Of a DNA stretch of 13,521 nt, positions 1 to 6,136 are shown in pieces (within the stretch, counting starts at the first letter, position 1; each line of letters begins with the position of its first letter). This DNA is from Zeimonas sp035303885 (GTDB lineage Bacteria; Pseudomonadota; Gammaproteobacteria; Burkholderiales; Burkholderiaceae_E). Position numbers and translations under genes: made by a program. The notes under the pieces are model-generated. The model had not been told where the DNA came from and did not search any database. It was given only the letters and a program-made list of their open reading frames with translations. Where the stretch lies: contig DATGRE010000101.1 in assembly GCA_035303885.1 (NCBI GenBank), positions 1 through 13,521 on the forward strand, written 5' to 3'.

Positions 1-1021
1 CCAGCTTCTCCATGCGCTCGAGCGCCATTCCGCAGCCGCGCACGACGCAGGTGAGCGGGTCTTCGGCCACGAGCACCGGCAGGCCGCTCTCCTCGACCAG
101 GAGTCGGTCGAGGTCGCGCAGCAGCGCACCGCCGCCGGTGAGCATGATGCCGCGTTCGGTGATGTCGGCACCGAGTTCGGGGGGCGTCTGCTCGAGGGCG
201 ATCTTCACCGCCGAGACGATCTGGTTCAGCGGATCGGTGAGCGCCTCGAGGATCTCGTTCGAGGTGATCGTGAAGCTGCGCGGGATGCCCTCGGAGAGAT
301 TGCGACCCTTGACCTCCATCTCGCGGATCTCGGAGCCGGGGAACGCCGAGCCGATCGTGTTCTTGATCGCCTCGGCCGTGGGCTCGCCGATCAGCATGCC
401 GTAGTTGCGGCGGATGTAATTGATGATCGCTTCGTCGAACTTGTCGCCGCCGACGCGCACGGAACCCTTGTAGACCATGCCGCCGAGCGAGATGACGCCG
501 ACCTCGGTGGTGCCGCCGCCGATGTCGACGACCATCGAGCCGGCCGCTTCCGAGACCGGCAGGCCCGCCCCGATGGCCGCCGCCATCGGCTCCTCTATGA
601 GGAACACCTGCGAGGCGCCCGCGCCCAGCGCCGACTCGCGAATCGCGCGGCGCTCGACCTGGGTAGAGCCGCAGGGCACGCAGATGATGATGCGCGGACT
701 CGGCGAGAACAGCCGCGACTCGTGCACCATCTTGATGAACTGCTTGAGCATCTGCTCGGTGACGGTGAAGTCGGCGATGACGCCGTCCTTCATCGGCCGG
801 ATCGCTTCGATGTTGCCGGGCACCCGACCCAGCATCTGCTTCGCCTCGGTGCCGACCGCCGCGATGGTCTTCTTGCCGCTGGGACCGCCTTCCTGGCGGA
901 TCGCGACGACCGAGGGTTCGTTCAGCACGATGCCCTTGGCGCGCACGTAGATCAGCGTATTGGCCGTTCCGAGGTCGATCGCCAGGTCGTTGGAGAAGTA
1001 TTTGCGGAGGAACCCGAGCAT
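1..1021 (-). CDS. mreB: MreB, rod-shape-determining actin homologue (3' end cut by window edge)
   Basis: Bacterial actin that forms membrane-associated filaments and guides the elongation machinery of the cell wall. Translating the minus strand from the ATG at 1021 gives 340 residues running off the window, about seven short of the usual 347. It begins MLGFLRKYFSNDLAIDLGTA, with the phosphate-1 loop DLGTANT at about 16-22. Further motifs are IEEPMAAAIGAGLP, the phosphate-2 loop MVVDIGGGTTEVGV, the adenosine-binding MLTGGGALL, and a C-terminal VVRGCGMALERMEKL. No frameshift or missing motif was seen. No strong Shine-Dalgarno precedes the ATG. It is divergent from gatC, a common betaproteobacterial arrangement, and mreC/mreD would be expected beyond the left edge. 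Identification is near certain. Confidence 0.97.
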   Translation of the reverse strand, partial: MLGFLRKYFSNDLAIDLGTANTLIYVRAKGIVLNEPSVVAIRQEGGPSGKKTIAAVGTEAKQMLGRVPGNIEAIRPMKDGVIADFTVTEQMLKQFIKMVHESRLFSPSPRIIICVPCGSTQVERRAIRESALGAGASQVFLIEEPMAAAIGAGLPVSEAAGSMVVDIGGGTTEVGVISLGGMVYKGSVRVGGDKFDEAIINYIRRNYGMLIGEPTAEAIKNTIGSAFPGSEIREMEVKGRNLSEGIPRSFTITSNEILEALTDPLNQIVSAVKIALEQTPPELGADITERGIMLTGGGALLRDLDRLLVEESGLPVLVAEDPLTCVVRGCGMALERMEKL

Positions 1022-1031
1022 TTCGCGACCC

Positions 1032-1062
1032 GTGAAATTCGCGTCGCATGATACCGTATAAT
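1032..1062 (+). promoter_or_regulatory. Candidate sigma70 promoter for gatCAB
   Basis: A perfect TATAAT lies at 1057-1062, in the only AT-richer stretch between the divergent mreB and gatC starts. The best -35 is weak: GTGAAA at 1032-1037 with a long 19-bp spacer. Transcription would start near 1069, giving a leader of about 134 nt before the chosen gatC ATG. On the other strand TATCAT (complement of 1049-1054) could serve mreB, so the two promoters may overlap. Assigned by eye only. Confidence 0.45.
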
Positions 1063-1202
1063 TCCTGGTCTACCCGACGGTTTTCCTGCCGCTCTTTCGC
1101 CTCGTGCGCCGTCCGTCGGCTGCATTCGTGTCGCAGGTTGCGCGCCGATCGGCGCCGGCCCCCCTCCCGACGTTCCTAGCCGTGACCACATCCGTGCCAT
1201 CG

Positions 1203-1490
1203 ATGCCCCTGTCGCGCGACGAGGTCGAGCGCATCGCGACGCTCGCGCGCATCGCGCTCACCGACGAGGAGCTCGAGCGTACCGCCGCGCAGCTCGGCCA
1301 GGTGCTCGCGCTGTTCGAGCGCCTGCGCGCGGTCGACACCACCGGCGTCGAGCCGATGACGCATCCGCACGACCAGACGCTGCGGCTGCGCGACGACGTC
1401 GCCGACGAAACCAACCGGCGCGAGGCCGGCCAGGCGATGGCGCCGGCCGTCGAGCGCGGACTGTATCTCGTTCCGAAGGTCATCGAGTGA
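1203..1490 (+). CDS. gatC: Asp/Glu-tRNA amidotransferase subunit C
   Basis: Small structural subunit of the GatCAB complex, which amidates Asp-tRNA(Asn) and/or Glu-tRNA(Gln). GatC wraps around the GatA-GatB interface. The product is 95 residues, normal for the family. It has the N-terminal helix motif DEVERIATLARIALTDEE and ends in the typical VPKVIE. The frame stays open upstream to an ATG at 1104, but that extension (Ala/Arg/Pro-rich, not GatC-like) would make 128 residues, so I chose the ATG at 1203. A GTG at 1182 is an alternative. Neither start has a convincing ribosome binding site. The stop overlaps the gatA start by four bases (GTGA), implying translational coupling. Confidence 0.93.
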   Translation: MPLSRDEVERIATLARIALTDEELERTAAQLGQVLALFERLRAVDTTGVEPMTHPHDQTLRLRDDVADETNRREAGQAMAPAVERGLYLVPKVIE

Positions 1491-2956
1491 GCGCTCCGGC
1501 CACTTCGGCTTTGCCCGCGCACGCATCGCTGCGCGAGCTGCGCACCCGGCTCGACGAGCGGCAGGTCTCGGCGGTCGAGCTCGCCGAGGAGTGCCTGCGC
1601 CGGGTTGCCGCGAGCGACCTGAACGCATTCATCGACGTGCAGGCCGAGCGCACGCTCGCGCAGGCGCGCGAGGCCGACGCGCGGCTCGCCCGCGGCGAGC
1701 GCGGCCCGCTGCTCGGCGTGCCGGTCGCGCACAAGGACGTCTTCGTCACGCGGGGCTGGCGAACCACGGCGGCCTCGAAGATGCTCGAGCGCTACGTGAG
1801 CCCCTTCGACGCCGCGGTCGTCGAACGGCTCGCCGAGGCCGGCGCCGTGTGCATCGGAAAGACGAATTGCGACGAATTCGCGATGGGCGGCTCGAACGAG
1901 CACTCGTTCTTCGGCCCCGTGCGCAATCCCTGGGACCGCAGCGCGATCGCCGGCGGGTCGTCGGGCGGGTCCGCGGCGGCCGTCGCAGCGGGGCTGGTTC
2001 CGGTGGCCACCGGCACCGATACCGGCGGCTCGGTGCGGCAGCCGGCGGCCTTCTGCGGCGTCACCGGCCTGAAGCCCACCTACGGTCGGGTCTCGCGCCA
2101 CGGCATCATCGCCTACGCGTCGAGCCTCGACCAGGCGGGCGTGATCGGCACCACCGCCGAAGACTGCGCACTGGTGCTGTCGGCGATCGCCGGCTTCGAC
2201 GCGCGCGATTCCACCAGCGTCGAGCGCCCCGGCGAGGATTTCACCCGCGAGCTCGACCGGCCGATCGACGGTCTGCGCATCGGCGTGCCCGCCGAGTTCT
2301 TCGGCGACGGCCTCGCCGAAGACGTTCGCGCGGCGGTGCGCGCGGCGCTCGAGACGCTGCGCGAGCGCGGCGCGCAGCTGGTCGACGTCTCGCTGCCGAA
2401 GACGGAGCTGGCGATCCCCGCCTACTACGTGCTCGCACCCGCCGAGGCGTCGAGCAACCTCGCGCGCTTCGACGGCGTGCGCTACGGGCATCGCTCGGAG
2501 CGCCACACCGACCTGCGCGAGATGTACTGCAACACGCGCGCCGAGGGCTTCGGCGACGAGGTCAAGCGCCGCGTGCTGGTCGGCACCTACGTGCTCTCGC
2601 ACGGATACTACGACGCGTACTACCTGCAGGCGCAGAAGCTGCGCCGGCTGATCGCCGACGATTTCCGTCGCGTGTTCGACGCGGTCGACGTCGTCGCGGG
2701 GCCGGTCGCGCCCTGCGTCGCCTGGGACCTCGGCTCGCGCGTCGACGATCCGGTGCGCAACTACCTCGCCGACGTCTACACGCTGCCGGCGTCGCTGGCC
2801 GGGCTGCCGGCGATGTCGGTGCCGGCGGGCTTCGGCGAGTGTGAGCGTCCGGTCGGGCTGCAGCTTGTCGGGCGGGCTTTCGACGAGGCGCGGCTGCTGC
2901 GCGTCGCGCACGCCTTCCAGCAGGCGAGCGCATGGCATCTGCAGCGTCCCGCCTGA
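1487..2956 (+). CDS. gatA: Asp/Glu-tRNA amidotransferase subunit A (amidase)
   Basis: Amidase-signature subunit of GatCAB. It hydrolyses glutamine to release ammonia, which is channelled to GatB for amidation of mischarged tRNA. The product is 489 residues, full length. The Ser-cisSer-Lys triad is visible: Lys83 in GVPVAHKDVF, cis-Ser158 in AGGSSGGSAAA, and nucleophile Ser182 in GTDTGGSVRQPAA. The 24-residue spacing between the two serines matches the amidase signature family. The start is GTG at 1487 inside the gatC stop, with GAAGGT a few bases upstream as ribosome binding site. The TGA at 2954-2956 shares one base with the next ATG (TGATG). The amidotransferase assignment rests on the gatC and gatB neighbours as well as on sequence. 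Confidence 0.97.
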   Translation: MSAPATSALPAHASLRELRTRLDERQVSAVELAEECLRRVAASDLNAFIDVQAERTLAQAREADARLARGERGPLLGVPVAHKDVFVTRGWRTTAASKMLERYVSPFDAAVVERLAEAGAVCIGKTNCDEFAMGGSNEHSFFGPVRNPWDRSAIAGGSSGGSAAAVAAGLVPVATGTDTGGSVRQPAAFCGVTGLKPTYGRVSRHGIIAYASSLDQAGVIGTTAEDCALVLSAIAGFDARDSTSVERPGEDFTRELDRPIDGLRIGVPAEFFGDGLAEDVRAAVRAALETLRERGAQLVDVSLPKTELAIPAYYVLAPAEASSNLARFDGVRYGHRSERHTDLREMYCNTRAEGFGDEVKRRVLVGTYVLSHGYYDAYYLQAQKLRRLIADDFRRVFDAVDVVAGPVAPCVAWDLGSRVDDPVRNYLADVYTLPASLAGLPAMSVPAGFGECERPVGLQLVGRAFDEARLLRVAHAFQQASAWHLQRPA

Positions 2957-3435
2957 TGCGCGCGCGGCCGCCGGGTGCGCGGCTCGCGTCCGCGTTGGTC
3001 GTGCCGTTGTCGCTCGCGCTCGGCGCGTGCTCGGTGATCCCGATCCCGCTACCCGGGCGGACGACGCCGACGCCGATCCCCGACCGGCCGATCGATCTCG
3101 TCGGCCGCTGCGCGCAGGTCGAGGAGGACGGGTTCCGCGAGAATGCGCAGCTCAACGTGCGCGACAACCGCGTGCTCGCGCTCGACTGGGAGCTGCAGGT
3201 CGCTCGGCGCGGCGGTTGCAGCTTCCGCCAGGCCGAGTTCCGGCAGACGAAGCGCCGGCCGTACATCGAGCTGCTTGCTCGCGACGGCAGCGGTTGCCGG
3301 CTGATGGTCTGGCAGGATCCGAGGCGCATCACACTGGCGCATGCCGGCTGCGAGAGCCGGTGTTCGCCGGGCATCTACGAGGAAGCCTGGCCGGTGATGT
3401 TCGATCCGGCCACCGGCGGCTGCGCGCGTTTCTGA
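2956..3435 (+). CDS. Predicted cysteine-rich lipoprotein of unknown function inside the gat operon
   Basis: Not recognised as a named family. From the ATG at 2956 the product is 159 residues. It begins with a short basic region (MRARPPGAR), a hydrophobic stretch at 10-24, and a lipobox LGAC with the lipidated Cys at 25, so export and lipid anchoring are expected. The start just after the lipobox is followed by a Pro/Thr-rich tether (about 28-45). The mature part has six more cysteines (52, 88, 114, 132, 136, 156), an even number that could form three disulphides in the periplasm. An earlier in-frame ATG at 2932 would lie within gatA. The ATG at 2956 forms TGATG with the gatA stop and gives a cleaner signal peptide, so I prefer it. 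gatB follows after 37 bp. A link to tRNA amidation is not evident, because the protein is predicted to act outside the cytoplasm. Confidence 0.8.
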   Translation: MRARPPGARLASALVVPLSLALGACSVIPIPLPGRTTPTPIPDRPIDLVGRCAQVEEDGFRENAQLNVRDNRVLALDWELQVARRGGCSFRQAEFRQTKRRPYIELLARDGSGCRLMVWQDPRRITLAHAGCESRCSPGIYEEAWPVMFDPATGGCARF

Positions 3436-3472
3436 GCGCGGGCGCCACGCAAACGAACGGAAGATCGAAGCG

Positions 3473-4981
3473 ATGCAGTGGGAAATCGTGGTCGGACTCG
3501 AGACGCACGTGCAGCTCGCCACGCGCTCGAAGATGTTCTCCGACGCCTCCACCGCCTTCGGCGCGGAGCCGAACACGCAGGCGAGCTTCGTCGATCTCGC
3601 GCTGCCCGGCGTGCTGCCGGTGGCCAATCGCGCGGCGGTCGAGCACGCGATCCGCTTCGGCCTCGCGGTGGGCGCGAAGGTCGCCGAGCGCTCGGTGTTC
3701 GCGCGCAAGAACTATTTCTATCCCGACCTGCCGAAGGGCTACCAGATCAGCCAGTTCGAGATCCCGGTCGTCGCCGGCGGCGGTCTGCGGGTGCATTGGC
3801 AGGAGGGCGAGACGAAGGGTCGCGGTGCGGAGGCCGCGGGCGCGATGCGCGAACGCTTCGTGCGGCTGGTGCGCGCGCACCTCGAGGAGGATGCGGGCAA
3901 GTCGCTGCACGAGGACTTCCATGGGATGACCGGCATCGACCTGAACCGCGCCGGCACGCCGCTGCTCGAGATCGTCACCGAACCCGACATGCGTTCGGCG
4001 CGCGAAGCCGCGGCCTACGCCCGCACGCTGCACGCGCTCGTCGTCTGGCTGGGCATCTGCGACGGCAACCTGCAGGAAGGGTCGTTCCGCTGCGACGCGA
4101 ACGTCTCGGTCCGTCCGCTCGGGCAGGCCGAGCTCGGCACGCGCTGCGAGATCAAGAACCTGAATTCGTTCCGCTTCCTCGAGCGCGCGATCGAATACGA
4201 GGCGGCGCGCCAGATCGAGTTGATCTCCGACGGCGGGCGCGTCGTGCAGGAGACGCGCCTGTACGACCCCGATCGCGACGAGACCCGCTCGATGCGCGGC
4301 AAGGAAGACGCGCACGACTACCGCTATTTCCCCGATCCGGACCTGCCGCCGCTGGTGATCGACCCGGAGTGGATCGAACGCGTGCGCGCCACGATCCCCG
4401 AGTTGCCCTCGGCGATGCGCGAGCGTTTCGTCGCCTCGTACGGACTGTCCGACTACGACGCGACGACGCTCACCGCGTCGAGGAGCCTCGCTGACTACTA
4501 CGAGCAGGTGGTGCGCGCGCTGCCGTCCTCGGGCACCTCGGGTGCGCCGCCGCTGGCGAAGGCGGCGGCGAACTGGGTGATGGGCGAGCTCGCCGCGGCG
4601 CTGAATCGCGAAGAGCGCCCGATCGACGACTGTCCCGTCGCACCGCAGCAGCTGGCGCGGCTGGTCGCGCGCATCGACGACGGAACCCTGTCCGGCAAGA
4701 CCGCCCGCGACGTCTTCGCCGAGCTGTGGACAGGCGAGGCGCGCGACGCCGACGCGGTCGATCGCATCGTCGACGCGAAGGGGCTGCGCCAGATCAGCGA
4801 CGTCGGCGAGCTCGAGCGCATCGTCGACGAGGTGATCGCCAACAACGCGAAATCGGTCGAGGAGTTCCGCGCCGGGCGCGAGAAGGCGTTCAACGCGCTG
4901 GTCGGCCAGGTGATGAAGGCCACTCGCGGCAAGGCGAATCCCCAGCAGGTGAACGAACTGCTGCGGCAAAGGCTCGGTTGA
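3473..4981 (+). CDS. gatB: Asp/Glu-tRNA amidotransferase subunit B
   Basis: Kinase and tRNA-binding subunit of GatCAB. It phosphorylates the side chain of Asp or Glu on the mischarged tRNA and completes amidation with ammonia from GatA. The product is 502 residues, slightly longer than the usual 475-490. Motifs in order: VGLETHVQL at 7-15 (metal/ATP site region), KNYFYPDLPKGYQISQFE at 79-96, RAGTPLLEIVTEPDMRS at 159-175, GNLQEGSFRCDANVSVR at 198-214, and GKEDAHDYRYFPDPDLPPL at 276-294. The YqeY-like helical tail follows from about 355 to the end. Start ATG 3473 has GGAAG at 3459-3463. Its presence means the organism uses the indirect route for Asn-tRNA or Gln-tRNA; which one cannot be told here. 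Confidence 0.97.
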   Translation: MQWEIVVGLETHVQLATRSKMFSDASTAFGAEPNTQASFVDLALPGVLPVANRAAVEHAIRFGLAVGAKVAERSVFARKNYFYPDLPKGYQISQFEIPVVAGGGLRVHWQEGETKGRGAEAAGAMRERFVRLVRAHLEEDAGKSLHEDFHGMTGIDLNRAGTPLLEIVTEPDMRSAREAAAYARTLHALVVWLGICDGNLQEGSFRCDANVSVRPLGQAELGTRCEIKNLNSFRFLERAIEYEAARQIELISDGGRVVQETRLYDPDRDETRSMRGKEDAHDYRYFPDPDLPPLVIDPEWIERVRATIPELPSAMRERFVASYGLSDYDATTLTASRSLADYYEQVVRALPSSGTSGAPPLAKAAANWVMGELAAALNREERPIDDCPVAPQQLARLVARIDDGTLSGKTARDVFAELWTGEARDADAVDRIVDAKGLRQISDVGELERIVDEVIANNAKSVEEFRAGREKAFNALVGQVMKATRGKANPQQVNELLRQRLG

Positions 4982-5037
4982 CGGCGGATCCATGCTAGAA
5001 CGGACGGGCTGCAGCCTCGACCCGAAGGAGGGCCGCC

Positions 5038-5247
5038 ATGTCCGTAGCCAAGGTCATCGAAGTCAAGGCGTCGAGCAACCAGAGCTTCGAGGATGCCGTC
5101 CATCAGGGCATCGCACGCGCGACCGATTCGCTCGATGACGTCACCGGCGCGTGGATCCAGGATCAGCAGGTGAAGGTCGTGAACGGCAAGATCAGCGAAT
5201 ACCGCGTGGCGCTGAAGGTGACGTTCGTGCTCAAGCCGGCCGCCTGA
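5038..5247 (+). CDS. Dodecin, dodecameric flavin-binding protein
   Basis: Dodecins are very small proteins that assemble into hollow dodecamers and bind FMN, riboflavin or related flavins, probably as storage or protection. The product is 69 residues, typical for the family. It starts MSVAKVIEVKASSNQSFEDA and carries the conserved core SLDDVTGAWIQDQQVKVVNG, with Trp39 as the flavin-stacking residue. The ending EYRVALKVTFVLKP is the final strand. A strong ribosome binding site AAGGAGG at 5025-5031 sits six bases before the ATG. It lies 56 bp after gatB on the same strand. I saw no convincing promoter in the gap, so both read-through and separate transcription are possible. Confidence 0.93.
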   Translation: MSVAKVIEVKASSNQSFEDAVHQGIARATDSLDDVTGAWIQDQQVKVVNGKISEYRVALKVTFVLKPAA

Positions 5248-5288
5248 TCGGAAGCGCGCGACGCGCATCGGCGCCGGGTGCTTCCGAT
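5247..5288 (+). repeat. Inverted repeat just after dodecin, possible terminator
   Basis: ATCGGAAGC at 5247-5255 is the exact reverse complement of GCTTCCGAT at 5280-5288, a nine-base stem with a 24-nt GC-rich loop. It overlaps the last base of the dodecin stop codon. No T-run follows, so it would be a weak intrinsic terminator at best. It may simply stabilise the 3' end of the message. Confidence 0.35.
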
Positions 5289-5385
5289 GGGCGTCGGGTG
5301 CGAGGTGTCGGGTGCGATAAAGGCGTCCGCGCAAGCAGGGGTCGGGCGCGAGCAGGGTCGGGCGCGGGAAAGCGTCTGCGCGCGA

Positions 5386-5475
5386 CGGCTCGCGTTGCGA
5401 CGGCTTGCGTTGCGAGGGCTTGCGTTGCGAGGGCTTGCGTTGCGAGGGCTTGCGTTGCGACGGCGTTCGATGCGC
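5386..5475. repeat. 15-bp tandem repeat, five copies plus a degenerate sixth
   Basis: Consensus (C/G)GGCTTGCGTTGCGA. Copies start at 5386, 5401, 5416, 5431 and 5446; three are identical and the others differ by one or two bases. A degenerate copy occupies 5461-5475. Because 15 is a multiple of three, every frame reads as a pentapeptide repeat, which explains the long spurious open frames here. Confidence 0.9.
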
Positions 5476-5742
5476 CGCGCAACCCCCCACCGGCCGCGGG
5501 AGACGGCGTCGAGCCCGGAGGGACAGCAGAAGTCGTATAGCAGGAGTCGCCGTTCCTCGCGCCTTCCGGGCGATCGAGCCCACGCAACCGCTTGCCTCGC
5601 CGCGCAGGCGGGACGCCAAGGCGGCGGTGTGCCACGTGGCGGGACCGAGCCCGCTGGTTCGCGACGTCGGCCGGCAACGGTCCCGAAAAGCGGGCGATTC
5701 GCCGCATGCTCGAGGGGGCTCGCGTCCGATGTCCCGATTGCG

Positions 5743-5786
5743 GGGCGCTTCTCTCCATGCAAGTACTTGCGTGCAGAGAAACGCCC
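5743..5786. repeat. 44-bp imperfect palindrome with a perfect 12-bp core
   Basis: The centre GCAAGTACTTGC (5759-5770) is a perfect palindrome. The symmetry continues outwards through TTCTCT/AGAGAA (5749-5754/5775-5780) to GGGCG/CGCCC (5743-5747/5782-5786). Of 22 pairs, 19 are Watson-Crick, one is G-T and two are mismatched. It is too symmetric to be a typical transcript hairpin with a loop. A dimeric protein site, a cruciform or an element end are all possible. Confidence 0.8.
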
Positions 5787-5874
5787 GGAAAACGGGAGTT
5801 TGGACTCGACCCGTTTCCGCGGACGGGCGGACGTTTTCGCCCTCGAGGCGCTCCGAGTTGCTGTGCCGCAGACC

Positions 5875-5922
5875 TGTCCACCGGCGGCGTGGCGCATGCC
5901 ACGCAGACGCCGCCGGTGGACA
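5875..5922. repeat. Perfect 16-bp inverted repeat with a 16-nt spacer
   Basis: The left arm TGTCCACCGGCGGCGT (5875-5890) is the exact reverse complement of the right arm (5907-5922). The spacer offers a competing inner stem, GCGTGGC (5887-5893) with GCCACGC (5898-5904) around a GCAT loop, that shares four bases with the outer left arm, so two mutually exclusive folds exist. No T-run flanks it on either strand and no gene ends next to it. Confidence 0.85.
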
Positions 5923-6046
5923 AGTAGTGTTCCACGCGTGGGTGCGACGTGCGGTTCTCGTTCTGATGGCTCTTTTCGAATTCTGTAGACGAGCGATAGG
6001 CCTGCGCACGCGCCCCGCACTTCGCTCGTCGGTCACCGCGATTTAA

Positions 6047-6088
6047 AGCGTTTGCACCCGTGGAATCGATTCCACGGGCGAGAACGCT
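6047..6088 (-). terminator. Palindrome downstream of the sensor-kinase gene, putative terminator
   Basis: A perfect 22-bp palindrome, CCCGTGGAATC followed by its mirror, occupies 6057-6078. An outer stem AGCGTT/AACGCT at 6047-6052/6083-6088 extends the symmetry to 42 bp. It begins about 49 nt after the kinase stop. Read on the minus strand it is followed by the T/A-rich TTTAAAT, so it may work as an intrinsic terminator for the two-component operon. The T-tract is poor, and a dimeric protein-binding site is an alternative. Confidence 0.4.
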
Positions 6089-6136
6089 GCGCATCCGAGC
6101 GTTTGCGCACCCGAGCGCCCCCGCACGCTCCTGCCA

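Larger units (their letters stand above)
5248..6136. other. 889-bp gene-free interval between convergent dodecin and sensor-kinase genes
   Basis: Several long open frames cross this stretch on both strands, but their translations are Arg/Ala/Pro/Gly-rich, contain repeat-derived peptides, match no family I know, and mostly mirror one another on opposite strands. I do not call a gene. What it does hold is dense repetition. There are four copies of GTCGGG(T/C)GCG starting at 5293, 5307, 5341 and 5357, then a 15-bp tandem repeat (5386-5475), a ten-base palindrome GCCACGTGGC (5631-5640), and an eight-base inverted repeat at 5640-5647/5678-5685. A long imperfect palindrome (5743-5786), a 16-base hairpin (5875-5922) and a palindrome near the kinase end (6047-6088) follow. 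No tRNA or recognised RNA family was seen. Confidence 0.6.

Noticed and set aside
1104..1202. N-terminal extension of GatC from the ATG at 1104
   Set aside because: It would add 33 residues unlike any GatC; family length fits the ATG at 1203.
1070..2938. 622-residue minus-strand open frame opposite gatC and gatA
   Set aside because: A shadow of gatA in GC-rich DNA: Arg/Ala/Asp-rich, no family motifs, and gatA is unequivocal on the plus strand. The same holds for the long frames opposite gatB, the kinase and the fusion gene.
4978..5001. TTGACG (4978-4983) and TAGAAC (4996-5001) as a promoter for dodecin
   Set aside because: The spacer is only 12 bp, too short for a sigma70 promoter.
5592..5927. 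111-residue open frame on the plus strand with a CPDCG motif, suggestive of a zinc ribbon
   Set aside because: Only one Cys pair is properly spaced, the frame crosses both long palindromes, the opposite strand gives a similar peptide, and composition is that of GC-rich non-coding DNA.
5405..6046. 213-residue open frame with a CEGLR repeat, resembling a pentapeptide-repeat protein
   Set aside because: The repeat is a product of the 15-bp DNA tandem repeat in any frame, and it lacks the A(D/N)LXX pattern and any ribosome binding site.
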